From: Clostridia bacterium | Lineage (GTDB): Bacteria; Bacillota_A; Clostridia; Lachnospirales; Lachnospiraceae | Direction: 5' to 3' | NCBI GenBank assembly: GCA_012515365.1 | Contig: JAAYYM010000737.1 | Location: 1-9,220, forward strand | Length of the DNA stretch: 9,220 nucleotides | Shown: positions 1 through 6,109 of the stretch, in pieces | Position numbering within the stretch: position 1 is the first letter of the stretch | How the letters are laid out: each line of letters opens with the position of its first letter | The notes under the pieces: model-generated | What the model was told of the DNA's origin: nothing | Databases searched by the model: none | What the model saw: only the letters and a program-made list of their open reading frames with translations | Position numbers and translations under genes: made by a program

Positions 1-35
1 AAAAACTTTCTCTATTGCGCGAGAACTCTCCCTTG

Positions 36-64
36 ATTATAGCATAAATATCAATATTTGTCAT
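36..64 (-). promoter_or_regulatory. Sigma-A type promoter reading out of the left edge
   Basis: On the minus strand a -35 ATGACA (59-64, five of six consensus bases) is followed by a 17-base spacer and a perfect -10 TATAAT (36-41). The -35 overlaps the stop codon of the DUF4910 gene. Transcription would start near position 29 and run left out of the window, so it probably serves the next minus-strand gene, which is not visible here. The spacer contains a small palindrome (46-59). This is consensus matching only. Confidence 0.5.
46..59. repeat. Short inverted repeat inside promoter spacer
   Basis: AAATAT-CA-ATATTT is a perfect 6-bp inverted repeat with a 2-base centre. It lies between the -35 and -10 of the outward promoter. 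It could be a repressor half-site pair, but a short AT-only palindrome is also expected by chance in AT-rich DNA. Confidence 0.25.
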
Positions 65-1347
65 GATTCTGCTTCTGTTAGCAGCCCTGTCTCTATCAGT
101 TTTTCAAGAATAGGGATAATGTGATCTGTCGGCACATGGATCAGATTGCTCAAATCAATCAAATCATTCGTACCGTCAGCGTAAGCTACAATATCTTTTA
201 GGGCAAGCGTCTGTTGATAAGTCTCTTTATTACTCATTGTCGGCACGAGTCCACGCTTGCCAAGCTGAGGCTCACACAAACATGTAATTTTATATTTGCG
301 GTTATGTTCCAATGCCATAATCACCTTTTTCATCACATCAAAGCTACCCTGTAAGCCTTCTGCCGAAATCAGATCCATGTTATCAGCGGAAGTATGATAC
401 TCCGGATATACGTGATATTTCGAACGACAAAAACATACAAGCGGAAGATCTACACCTGGCGCCTGATACTGTCGTTCATCCGAACCCCGCTGCAGATAAG
501 AGTAATTCTGATAATCAGGTGCATGATAACTTAGAATATTTTTCATAACCTTATCCGCCAGTGTATCGGCGTAACGTGACTCAACAAGTGAATAAGTCCT
601 GTCATCTCCGACACAGGTTAGATTAAATCCAGCAATCACATGTTCCTTCATATAAGGCAGATTGCGGCTTAAATATGTGATAGCTCCTATTGTCTCTGGC
701 ACAAAGATTAAACGGTAAGAATAATGCCGCTTCTTCATTGCAAGCAGTTCCTTTGCAAGAGAAATCATCAAAACCGGTCCGGAGCATTCATTATTGGCCA
801 TAGACGGGTGACAGATATAAGTCGAAAGAAAGATCTCTTCCTTGCTTTCTCCCGGGATTAACAGCTCACCATAGGTCAGGCTACCATCCTTAAGCTCAGA
901 ATCTATTACAGCATGATATTTACCGGGTTTCAGTGCATCCTTTTGATTTTGGGACATGCAAAAGCCAAACCGTTCTTTGTAATAAGAAGTTGTATATGGA
1001 ATCAGATCCGGCTGATCCTTAAGTGTATATAGATGCTCAGATAATTCAGGCAGCTCCATCCATGTATCAACAGGTGTCGAATATCCTAAGATATGAAGAT
1101 TGTTCCATGCAAAATCAACAATTCGACTACCTGCTTCATCTTCTAGATAGCCACTCCTTATATTCCATTCCTTTGGTATCGTCCAGTCAAACACCTGTGT
1201 TCCGCTTGGAATCTCAAAGAGCTTTATTTCGGGACATTGCTCCCTCAGTATCCGAAAAGTCTCTCTCACACCATCTCCGGTAATACTCCTGCATATCGGA
1301 AAGATCCTTTTAGCAAGCTCATACATGTCTCTTCCTTCTTGTCCCAT
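61..1347 (-). CDS. DUF4910 family aminopeptidase-like protein with C-terminal winged helix
   Basis: The 428-residue protein resembles the DUF4910/DUF2172 family, which has an M28 zinc-peptidase-like fold, an inserted beta domain and a C-terminal winged helix. The N-terminal FPICRSITGDGVRET (residues 16-30) is a family hallmark. Candidate metal or active-site residues lie in YICHPSMANNECSG (H180, E187), FVPETIG (E218), RGSDERQ (288-293) and EYHTSADN (H318). Residues 395-428 (DLIDLSNL...ILEKLIETGLL) look like the winged helix. The ATG at 1347 has AGGAGG six bases upstream and lies one base after the stop of the AAC(3)-family gene, so the two are probably translationally coupled. Family members are often found in surface-glycan clusters, which suggests a role in sugar-polymer or peptide modification. 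The substrate is unknown. No signal peptide or membrane segment is seen, so it is probably cytoplasmic. Confidence 0.85.
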   Translation of the reverse strand: MGQEGRDMYELAKRIFPICRSITGDGVRETFRILREQCPEIKLFEIPSGTQVFDWTIPKEWNIRSGYLEDEAGSRIVDFAWNNLHILGYSTPVDTWMELPELSEHLYTLKDQPDLIPYTTSYYKERFGFCMSQNQKDALKPGKYHAVIDSELKDGSLTYGELLIPGESKEEIFLSTYICHPSMANNECSGPVLMISLAKELLAMKKRHYSYRLIFVPETIGAITYLSRNLPYMKEHVIAGFNLTCVGDDRTYSLVESRYADTLADKVMKNILSYHAPDYQNYSYLQRGSDERQYQAPGVDLPLVCFCRSKYHVYPEYHTSADNMDLISAEGLQGSFDVMKKVIMALEHNRKYKITCLCEPQLGKRGLVPTMSNKETYQQTLALKDIVAYADGTNDLIDLSNLIHVPTDHIIPILEKLIETGLLTEAES

Positions 1348-1348
1348 T

Positions 1349-2131
1349 CTAGTCCTCCTGTCCGATATAGGTGCTGATCTTTCTGCTTCTGTTGTTCTTC
1401 ACATCATCCGCAATAATCGGATAAGCTCCTGCTAAATCGATCACTTTATAGCCGATCTCATTGATTACATAACGTTTCGACACCCCTGCCTTGATAAAAT
1501 CTTCCTCAAGAGGATAGATCGTGATAAATACATCCTTTGAAAGATCCCTTACATTCATAGAATAAGTACGCTTTTGCGTGACACGATTTTCATCGGTATA
1601 ATTAGCCGTAAAATCTTTTATATAACGATAAGTAATCCCTACCTGCTCCTCTACATAATGAACATAAACAAACGAATGCTGACAATCTTTGTCAATCAGC
1701 AGATTTTTAAAATGATGCTTTGTCACATAAGTAAATGGAGAATCTGCACCAAAGGAACTTTTATTATCCATTGCACATAATTCCTCCTGTCCTTTTCCCC
1801 AGACTGCAAAGGAATAAATCGGATGTTTCGTCCTCTTAAAATCACTCCTTTTTAAAGCAATCTTCCCAATAGATCCGGTTTTACACGGTGTTTTAGCATA
1901 ATCAAAATCAATTCCTTTACAAAAATCCCAGTTAAAGGTCGGGATCACAATGGTACCCTCTTCACCTATGATTTCAATCAGACTGTCGAGTAACACATTC
2001 AGATCTGTATCGTCATCATGCTCAATACAGCTATATAATAATTGTTTCACATCAGAAGTGAGAAAAATTCCATCACCCTTTTGAAATGAAAACTGATTCA
2101 TAATGTCTTTTAGTTTTATATATTCAGCCAT
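1349..2131 (-). CDS. AAC(3)-family N-acetyltransferase
   Basis: The 260-residue protein has the normal length and motif order of the aminoglycoside 3-N-acetyltransferase-like family, which transfers acetyl from acetyl-CoA to an amino group. Visible motifs are EEGTIVIPTFNW (57-68), TGSIGKIALKRSDFKRTKHPIYSFAVWG (85-112, with the conserved His-Pro at 103-104), SSFGADSPF (125-133) and HSFVYVHYVEEQVGITYRY (152-170). Members beside polysaccharide genes usually acetylate amino sugars and do not give drug resistance, and the partner here (the DUF4910 gene one base downstream) points that way. The start at 2131 has GGAGG seven bases upstream. A strong promoter (2154-2182) leaves a leader of only about 16 bases. 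Resistance cannot be excluded from sequence but is the less likely reading. Confidence 0.87.
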   Translation of the reverse strand: MAEYIKLKDIMNQFSFQKGDGIFLTSDVKQLLYSCIEHDDDTDLNVLLDSLIEIIGEEGTIVIPTFNWDFCKGIDFDYAKTPCKTGSIGKIALKRSDFKRTKHPIYSFAVWGKGQEELCAMDNKSSFGADSPFTYVTKHHFKNLLIDKDCQHSFVYVHYVEEQVGITYRYIKDFTANYTDENRVTQKRTYSMNVRDLSKDVFITIYPLEEDFIKAGVSKRYVINEIGYKVIDLAGAYPIIADDVKNNRSRKISTYIGQED

Positions 2132-2138
2132 TTAGTAA

Positions 2139-2143
2139 CCTCC
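2139..2143 (-). promoter_or_regulatory. Ribosome binding site of the AAC(3)-family gene
   Basis: GGAGG lies seven bases before the ATG at 2131. It falls within a few bases of the predicted transcript 5' end (about 2147), so the leader is very short. Confidence 0.6.
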
Positions 2144-2153
2144 AATCATAAAG

Positions 2154-2182
2154 ATTATACATTACTTTTTATGAACTTACAA
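2154..2182 (-). promoter_or_regulatory. Sigma-A type promoter of the AAC(3)-DUF4910 operon
   Basis: The minus strand carries -35 TTGTAA (2177-2182), a 17-base spacer and a perfect -10 TATAAT (2154-2159). The predicted start is near 2147. The promoter separates this operon from the isomerase operon upstream. No copy of the 18-bp ROK-type operator is present here, so the pair appears independent of the sugar regulon. Confidence 0.65.
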
Positions 2183-2196
2183 TCATCTGACAGAGG

Positions 2197-2231
2197 AAGC
2201 GCCCGCATCCTTTACAGGAATACGAGCGCCT
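2197..2231 (-). terminator. GC-rich hairpin after the isomerase gene, probable terminator
   Basis: The core stem GCGCTCGTATTCC / GGATGCGGGCGC (2199-2229, read on the minus strand) pairs over about 12 positions, with two G-U wobbles and one bulge, around a 6-base loop. Two more outer pairs are possible. It is the first strong hairpin after the isomerase stop at 2261 and precedes the AAC(3) promoter. The tail (CUUCCUCUGUC) is pyrimidine-rich but lacks a clean U-run, so termination may be leaky. Confidence 0.5.
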
Positions 2232-2260
2232 ATGAGAAAAATGATTAATTAACTATTTGA

Positions 2261-3745
2261 TTAGCAAAATGGATTCTCTGTCTTATAAAGCATTCCACTT
2301 GGCTGATTGAAACCAATTTCATCAACTTCAACACCAATGTATTTAAATACTTCATAAAGTGCCTTTCCATAATGTCCAAATGCAACTGCTCCGTGATGAG
2401 GATAGTTTCCTTCGATCAATACATGACGATAGAATCTTCCCATTTCAGGAATAGCGAATACACCAATACCACCAAATGATCTTGTAGCAACAGGAAGCAC
2501 TTCACCGTGTGCAATGTATCCACGTAATTTTGTATCAGCTGTGCTCTGAAGTCTGAAGAATGTGATATCTCCAGGTACGATATCTCCTTCCAATGTTCCC
2601 TGTGTAACTTCTTCCGGAAGATTTCTTGCCATGATCATCTGATATTTCATTGAGCATGCTGCAAGTTTCTTTGAGCATGTATTTCCGCAATGGAATCCCA
2701 TGAATGTATCATTCAATGTATAATCAAATTTGCCTTTGATTGACTCTTCATACATATCTGAAGGTACTGAATTGTTGATATCAAGTAATGTAACAACATC
2801 CTGTGATACGCATGTTCCGATGAATTCACTCAGTGCTCCGTAGATATCAACTTCACATGATACAGGGATGCCCTGTCCTGTCAGACGGCTGTTAACATAG
2901 CAAGGAACGAATCCGAACTGTGTCTGGAATGCCGGCCAGCATTTTCCTGCGATCGCAACATATTTTCTGTATCCTTTGTGCTCTTTAACCCAGTCAAGTA
3001 AAGTAATTTCATACTGAGCAAGCTTAGGAAGTACTTCTGGCTTCATGTTTCCTGCACCAAGTTCTGCTTCCATGTCTTTTACAACATCCGGGATTCTTGG
3101 ATCGTTATTATGTTTATTAAATGCTTCAAATAAATCAAGTTCTGAGTTTTCTTCAATTTCAACGCCTAAGTTGTAAAGCTGTTTAATTGGTGCATTACAT
3201 GCGAGGAAGTTAAGAGGTCTTGGACCAAAGCTGATAATCTTTAAATCTCTCAAACCAACAACAGCGCGTGCGATTGGAAGGAACTCATTGATCATATCTG
3301 CACATGCATCTGCATCGCCTACAGGATACTCAGGGATGTATGCTTTGATGTTACGAAGTTTTAAGTTGTAGCTTGCATTAAGCATTCCACAGTAAGCATC
3401 TCCACGTCCGCCTACAAGGTCGTTCTGTGATTCTTCTGCTGCTGCAACAAACATCGTTGGTCCATCAAAATGTTTTGCAAGTAACGTCTCAGAAATCTCA
3501 GGTCCGAAGTTTCCAAGATATACAACCAATGCATTACATTCAGCTTTCTTAACGTCTTCAAGAGCCTGAACCATATGGATTTCGCTCTCTACGATACATA
3601 CTGGACATTCATAAATATCTGCTGCATCATATTTTTTTGTGTAAGCTGCTACAAGCGCTTTTCTTCTGTTAACTGAAAGAGATTCTGGGAAACAGTCTCT
3701 GCTGACAGCAACGATACCAATTTTTACTTTAGGAATATTATTCAT
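2261..3745 (-). CDS. L-fucose/L-arabinose isomerase family protein
   Basis: The 494-residue protein belongs to the FucI/AraA superfamily, Mn-dependent cytoplasmic enzymes that interconvert an aldose and a ketose. The N-terminal part (PKVKIGIVAVSRDCFP) is the Rossmann-like domain. In the C-terminal half, E298 (SCEVDIYG) and D322 (LLDINN) keep the 24-residue spacing of the E. coli FucI metal ligands E337 and D361 (recalled from the literature). H450 or H451 (YPHHGAVAFGHYG) is the likely third ligand. The protein is near AraA in length and much shorter than FucI (about 590), so substrate cannot be assigned from family. It is the second gene of an operon with DUF4867 (54-base gap), started by ATG with AGGAGG five bases upstream. 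The operon carries the same operator as xylB, which suggests a pentose substrate. Candidates are D-xylose, L- or D-arabinose, D-lyxose or L-fucose. Confidence 0.88.
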   Translation of the reverse strand: MNNIPKVKIGIVAVSRDCFPESLSVNRRKALVAAYTKKYDAADIYECPVCIVESEIHMVQALEDVKKAECNALVVYLGNFGPEISETLLAKHFDGPTMFVAAAEESQNDLVGGRGDAYCGMLNASYNLKLRNIKAYIPEYPVGDADACADMINEFLPIARAVVGLRDLKIISFGPRPLNFLACNAPIKQLYNLGVEIEENSELDLFEAFNKHNNDPRIPDVVKDMEAELGAGNMKPEVLPKLAQYEITLLDWVKEHKGYRKYVAIAGKCWPAFQTQFGFVPCYVNSRLTGQGIPVSCEVDIYGALSEFIGTCVSQDVVTLLDINNSVPSDMYEESIKGKFDYTLNDTFMGFHCGNTCSKKLAACSMKYQMIMARNLPEEVTQGTLEGDIVPGDITFFRLQSTADTKLRGYIAHGEVLPVATRSFGGIGVFAIPEMGRFYRHVLIEGNYPHHGAVAFGHYGKALYEVFKYIGVEVDEIGFNQPSGMLYKTENPFC

Positions 3746-3799
3746 TTTGTCCTCCTTATTTTGTCCTTTTACAGAACATCCTTTAATTTTATGGTTTCT

Positions 3800-4414
3800 T
3801 TAAACACTTAAGTTTTCTCCGACAAGGCCGTTAAATGCTCCATCGATCTTAGCGTCACTGTGACCGATCAGCCATTTGTTTCTCGCAAATAAAAGCTTAT
3901 CTTCCGGATTGTTTGTTTTATCAAAATCTATATCTGTATTTGTTCCCTTAGGTAAAACAACAATCACCTTAAACTTCTTTCCGTCTGCATTACATGGAGC
4001 GTAATGAAGAGTTGTCGCATAACATTCTACTGCTGTGCCTGCCGGAAGGAAAAATGCTTCCATTTTTGATGTATCATACTGATAATCATCTGTAATGTCC
4101 TGCTGACTTCCCCAGATCATAACTGCATCTGTTACTGCTATGTTTATTTCAGAATCTCTATGATATTCCACTGCATTTAATAAATGATTATTACCATTGC
4201 AGTATCCTGCCTGAACAGGCATTCCTCCATAAAGACTGTTTGATACCGCCGTAATTTCCGGACATGCTTCCAGTTCAGGTACAGATGCTACATAAACAAC
4301 ATCATCAGGAAGTGGTGTGTCAGCCATTTTAGCAATCATATTAGAAAAATCAATGCCTTTGATTACTTTTCCATATTTACGAAATGATGGGTCATTAACA
4401 TTTAAAATTTTCAA
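3800..4414 (-). CDS. DUF4867 family cupin-like protein
   Basis: I recognise the DUF4867 family, small proteins of about 200 residues found in Clostridia and Bacteroides with no established function. With a TTG start at 4414 the product has 204 residues beginning MKILNVNDPSFRKYGKV. AAAGGAG (4422-4428) lies seven bases upstream of this TTG. An in-frame ATG at 4447 would add 11 residues but has no ribosome binding site. The centre looks cupin-like: NNHLLNAVEYHRDSEI (H77, E83, H85) and, after a beta-rich stretch, FFLPAGTAVECYATTLHYAPC (H137) could form a metal site. It is the first gene of the operon with the sugar isomerase, under the shared operator. A role as an anomerase, epimerase or accessory to the isomerase is possible but is inference only. 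Confidence 0.8.
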   Translation of the reverse strand: MKILNVNDPSFRKYGKVIKGIDFSNMIAKMADTPLPDDVVYVASVPELEACPEITAVSNSLYGGMPVQAGYCNGNNHLLNAVEYHRDSEINIAVTDAVMIWGSQQDITDDYQYDTSKMEAFFLPAGTAVECYATTLHYAPCNADGKKFKVIVVLPKGTNTDIDFDKTNNPEDKLLFARNKWLIGHSDAKIDGAFNGLVGENLSV

Positions 4415-4421
4415 AATATCG

Positions 4422-4428
4422 CTCCTTT
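4422..4428 (-). promoter_or_regulatory. Ribosome binding site that fixes the DUF4867 TTG start
   Basis: AAAGGAG lies seven bases before the TTG at 4414. It lies inside the reading frame extended from the ATG at 4447, which argues that the upstream ATG is not used. Confidence 0.75.
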
Positions 4429-4459
4429 CAACCACATAAACAAACATTTTTTTGATTTT

Positions 4460-4477
4460 GTTTATTCATTAAACTAA
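4460..4477 (-). promoter_or_regulatory. Putative ROK repressor operator, isomerase operon copy
   Basis: The minus strand reads TTAGTTTAATGAATAAAC. The core is the inverted repeat GTTTA-N5-TAAAC (4460-4474). It matches the copies at 6050-6067 and 8795-8812 at 16 of 18 positions. It sits just downstream of the predicted transcription start (about 4481), where a bound repressor would block initiation or early elongation. Confidence 0.72.
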
Positions 4478-4487
4478 TTATAGTTAT

Positions 4488-4516
4488 ATGCTACCACTTG
4501 TTGCTATAATGGTCAA
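4488..4516 (-). promoter_or_regulatory. Promoter of the DUF4867-isomerase operon
   Basis: The minus strand has -35 TTGACC (4511-4516), a 17-base spacer and -10 TAGCAT (4488-4493) preceded by TGG, an extended -10 element. The start would be near 4481, giving a leader of about 66 bases that contains the operator. Confidence 0.6.
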
Positions 4517-4543
4517 GATGTTTCTTTTTATTTCACAAACATT

Positions 4544-5968
4544 TTATGAAACGATTCCGTTTAACTGCTGGTAAAGATCCTTTGCATATCCATCGGTCAT
4601 CCCGCATACTACATCTGTGGCAAGCAGCAGGCGCAGATACAGCTTTTCGTATTCATCCTTACCTTCTGCTTCTGTATGATAAATTCTTTTATAATTATCC
4701 GATATTAACGTAAGAATTTTCCGATCAAGCGGTGTCATCCGATCTTGCTCATCGGTGTCATAATATAATACTGCGCCTACAAACCTGTTGAGCAGAAAAT
4801 CAAAAATGGCACTTGCTGCTATCTCTAATGTGATGATTGGTTTTGATATAAATGCATAATGATATGCAATATCACCTAATGCAATCATAAACTCCTCGCA
4901 TTTTGTTCCTGTAAACAAATCAGTCCTACAGGTTCCTTCCATGATTTCTTTGTAACGGTCAACAAAAGAATCTGCCGCACAGCCAAGAAGCACGCTTTGT
5001 ACTCGTACAACCCAGTTTTGAACTGCATACATGCCCGGATCATCATATTGTTTTTCTTTTCCTCGTTCATATTGATGCTTCAGAGCCTCAACCAACCTGT
5101 GATATTCATGTTCATCTGGCAGCTTCTTCCCCCGGTCCTGTAATTCATCCAGTAATTCATGATAAGAAATACAGTCCTTTTTCGCAGCATCTTCTATATC
5201 TGCTGTTTTATATGCAATATCGTCTGCTGCCTCCAGCAGATACGTTAGTGGATGGCGATTTTGATTTGTATGAAGTGCGCTCTGAATCTCATTGAAAATC
5301 TCACGATCCGCATAGTAATAACCCATTTTTTTATCCTTGATATTTCCGCTCTTTTTATTAATACCAAGTGATGAAACAGGATACTTAATAATGGTTCCAA
5401 GCAACGCTTTGGTGAGATTCATACCGTGCTCGTCAACCAGAAAATGAAGTCGTGTCACGACACGCAATGCCTGCGTATTACCTTCAAAATGATAAAAGTC
5501 TTCTCGCATCTGCTCACTCAGACACTCATAAAGTGGCCGTCCTTTGTAGGTCATAACCGGTATATGGCTTTCAAACCAGGTTCTGATCGCATCCTCACCA
5601 AAATGTCCGAATGGCGGATTTCCGATATCATGTAAAAGTCCGGCACATTGAAGAATATCGCAGATATCCTGCTTATACGAAGGGCAAAAAGTGTCGTCCA
5701 GATGTTCCGAACAGATTTTTTCACAGACACTCTGACCTAGTGATTTTCCAAATGAAGAAACCTCCAGAGAATGTGTCAGTCTGGTTCTGACAAAATCACT
5801 TTTATCAAGTGGAAATACCTGCGTTTTATCCTGAAGTCTTCGAAAAGAAGCACTTCCGATAATACGATGATAGTCTTTTTCATACTCTGTACGCATATCA
5901 TTTGATTGTCCTGTTGTACGTTTGTAACTTCTGATTCTCTCATCACATAATAATTCTTTCCAGTTCAT
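4544..5968 (-). CDS. dgt: Deoxyguanosinetriphosphate triphosphohydrolase (long-form dGTPase)
   Basis: The 474-residue HD-superfamily enzyme splits dGTP, and possibly other dNTPs, into nucleoside and triphosphate, controlling dNTP pools in the cytoplasm. Landmarks are the N-terminal RIIGSASFRRLQDKTQVFPL, the metal ligands H66 (RLTHSLEV) and H113-D114 with H122 (LLHDIGNPPFGHFGE), the family motif FEGNTQALRVVTRL (161-174), and the last HD aspartate in LLEAADDIAY (D249 or D250). Length and motifs fit the long E. coli Dgt-like subfamily rather than the shorter dNTPase-like proteins. The start is ATG 5968, six bases after AGGAGG. An in-frame ATG at 5992 lies upstream of that site and would disrupt the spacing. 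The gene has its own promoter (5996-6024) divergent from the ROK gene. Its place between sugar genes is unusual, and no role in sugar use is implied. Confidence 0.93.
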   Translation of the reverse strand: MNWKELLCDERIRSYKRTTGQSNDMRTEYEKDYHRIIGSASFRRLQDKTQVFPLDKSDFVRTRLTHSLEVSSFGKSLGQSVCEKICSEHLDDTFCPSYKQDICDILQCAGLLHDIGNPPFGHFGEDAIRTWFESHIPVMTYKGRPLYECLSEQMREDFYHFEGNTQALRVVTRLHFLVDEHGMNLTKALLGTIIKYPVSSLGINKKSGNIKDKKMGYYYADREIFNEIQSALHTNQNRHPLTYLLEAADDIAYKTADIEDAAKKDCISYHELLDELQDRGKKLPDEHEYHRLVEALKHQYERGKEKQYDDPGMYAVQNWVVRVQSVLLGCAADSFVDRYKEIMEGTCRTDLFTGTKCEEFMIALGDIAYHYAFISKPIITLEIAASAIFDFLLNRFVGAVLYYDTDEQDRMTPLDRKILTLISDNYKRIYHTEAEGKDEYEKLYLRLLLATDVVCGMTDGYAKDLYQQLNGIVS

Positions 5969-5974
5969 ACAGTA

Positions 5975-5980
5975 CCTCCT
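5975..5980 (-). promoter_or_regulatory. Ribosome binding site that fixes the dgt start
   Basis: A perfect AGGAGG lies six bases before the ATG at 5968. It excludes the in-frame ATG at 5992, which has no such site. Confidence 0.8.
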
Positions 5981-5995
5981 GTAATCAGTCATTTT

Positions 5996-6024
5996 ATTGT
6001 ATCAAATCGTAGAGTTATTGGCTA
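5996..6024 (-). promoter_or_regulatory. Promoter of dgt
   Basis: The minus strand has -35 TAGCCA (6019-6024), a 17-base spacer and -10 TACAAT (5996-6001) preceded by TGA, an extended -10 element. The start would be near 5989 with a leader of about 20 bases. The ROK operator lies about 26 bp upstream of the -35, so an effect of the regulator on dgt is possible but not required. Confidence 0.55.
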
Positions 6025-6049
6025 GTATCTGTCGAATCCGGATTAATAA

Positions 6050-6067
6050 GTTTACTTATTAAACTAA
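6050..6067 (-). promoter_or_regulatory. Putative ROK repressor operator, autoregulatory copy
   Basis: The minus strand reads TTAGTTTAATAAGTAAAC. The core repeat GTTTA-N5-TAAAC spans 6050-6064. It overlaps the -35 and spacer of the ROK promoter (6051-6079), the classic position for negative autoregulation. It matches the other two copies at 16 of 18 positions. Confidence 0.72.
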
Positions 6068-6079
6068 TTGTAATATACT
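6051..6079 (+). promoter_or_regulatory. Promoter of the ROK regulator gene
   Basis: A -35 TTTACT (6051-6056), a 17-base spacer and a -10 TATACT (6074-6079) are present on the plus strand. The predicted start is near 6086, just before GGAGG at 6097-6101. The operator covers the -35. Confidence 0.55.
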
Positions 6080-6096
6080 ATTATTATCAAGAAAAT

Positions 6097-6101
6097 GGAG
6101 G
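6097..6101 (+). promoter_or_regulatory. Ribosome binding site that fixes the ROK start
   Basis: GGAGG lies eight bases before the ATG at 6110. An in-frame ATG at 6095 overlaps this site, so it is unlikely to be the start. Confidence 0.75.
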
Positions 6102-6109
6102 AACTTCAA

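Noticed and set aside
1023..1283. 86-residue plus-strand open frame opposite the DUF4910 gene
   Set aside because: It is antisense to a clear gene, with no family resemblance and no start signal.
1349..2131. Aminoglycoside resistance gene
   Set aside because: The family name suggests resistance, but pairing with a DUF4910 gene and lack of any mobile or resistance context favour an amino-sugar acetyltransferase role.
3794..3805. GTTTCTTTAAAC as a fourth ROK operator near the isomerase start
   Set aside because: The half-sites are only two bases apart rather than five, and the flanking TTA...AAT bases of the 18-mer are missing. It also overlaps the DUF4867 stop codon.
4518..4542. ATGTTT/AAACAT inverted repeat after dgt as a terminator
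   Set aside because: The stem is only 6 bp and AT-rich with a 13-base loop, and no U-run follows. It overlaps the next promoter region, so dgt termination is left unassigned.
4545..4559. TGAAACGATTCCGT-like sequence as a CcpA cre site
   Set aside because: It is one base short of the cre spacing and lies at the 3' end of dgt coding sequence. No convincing cre was seen at any of the promoters.
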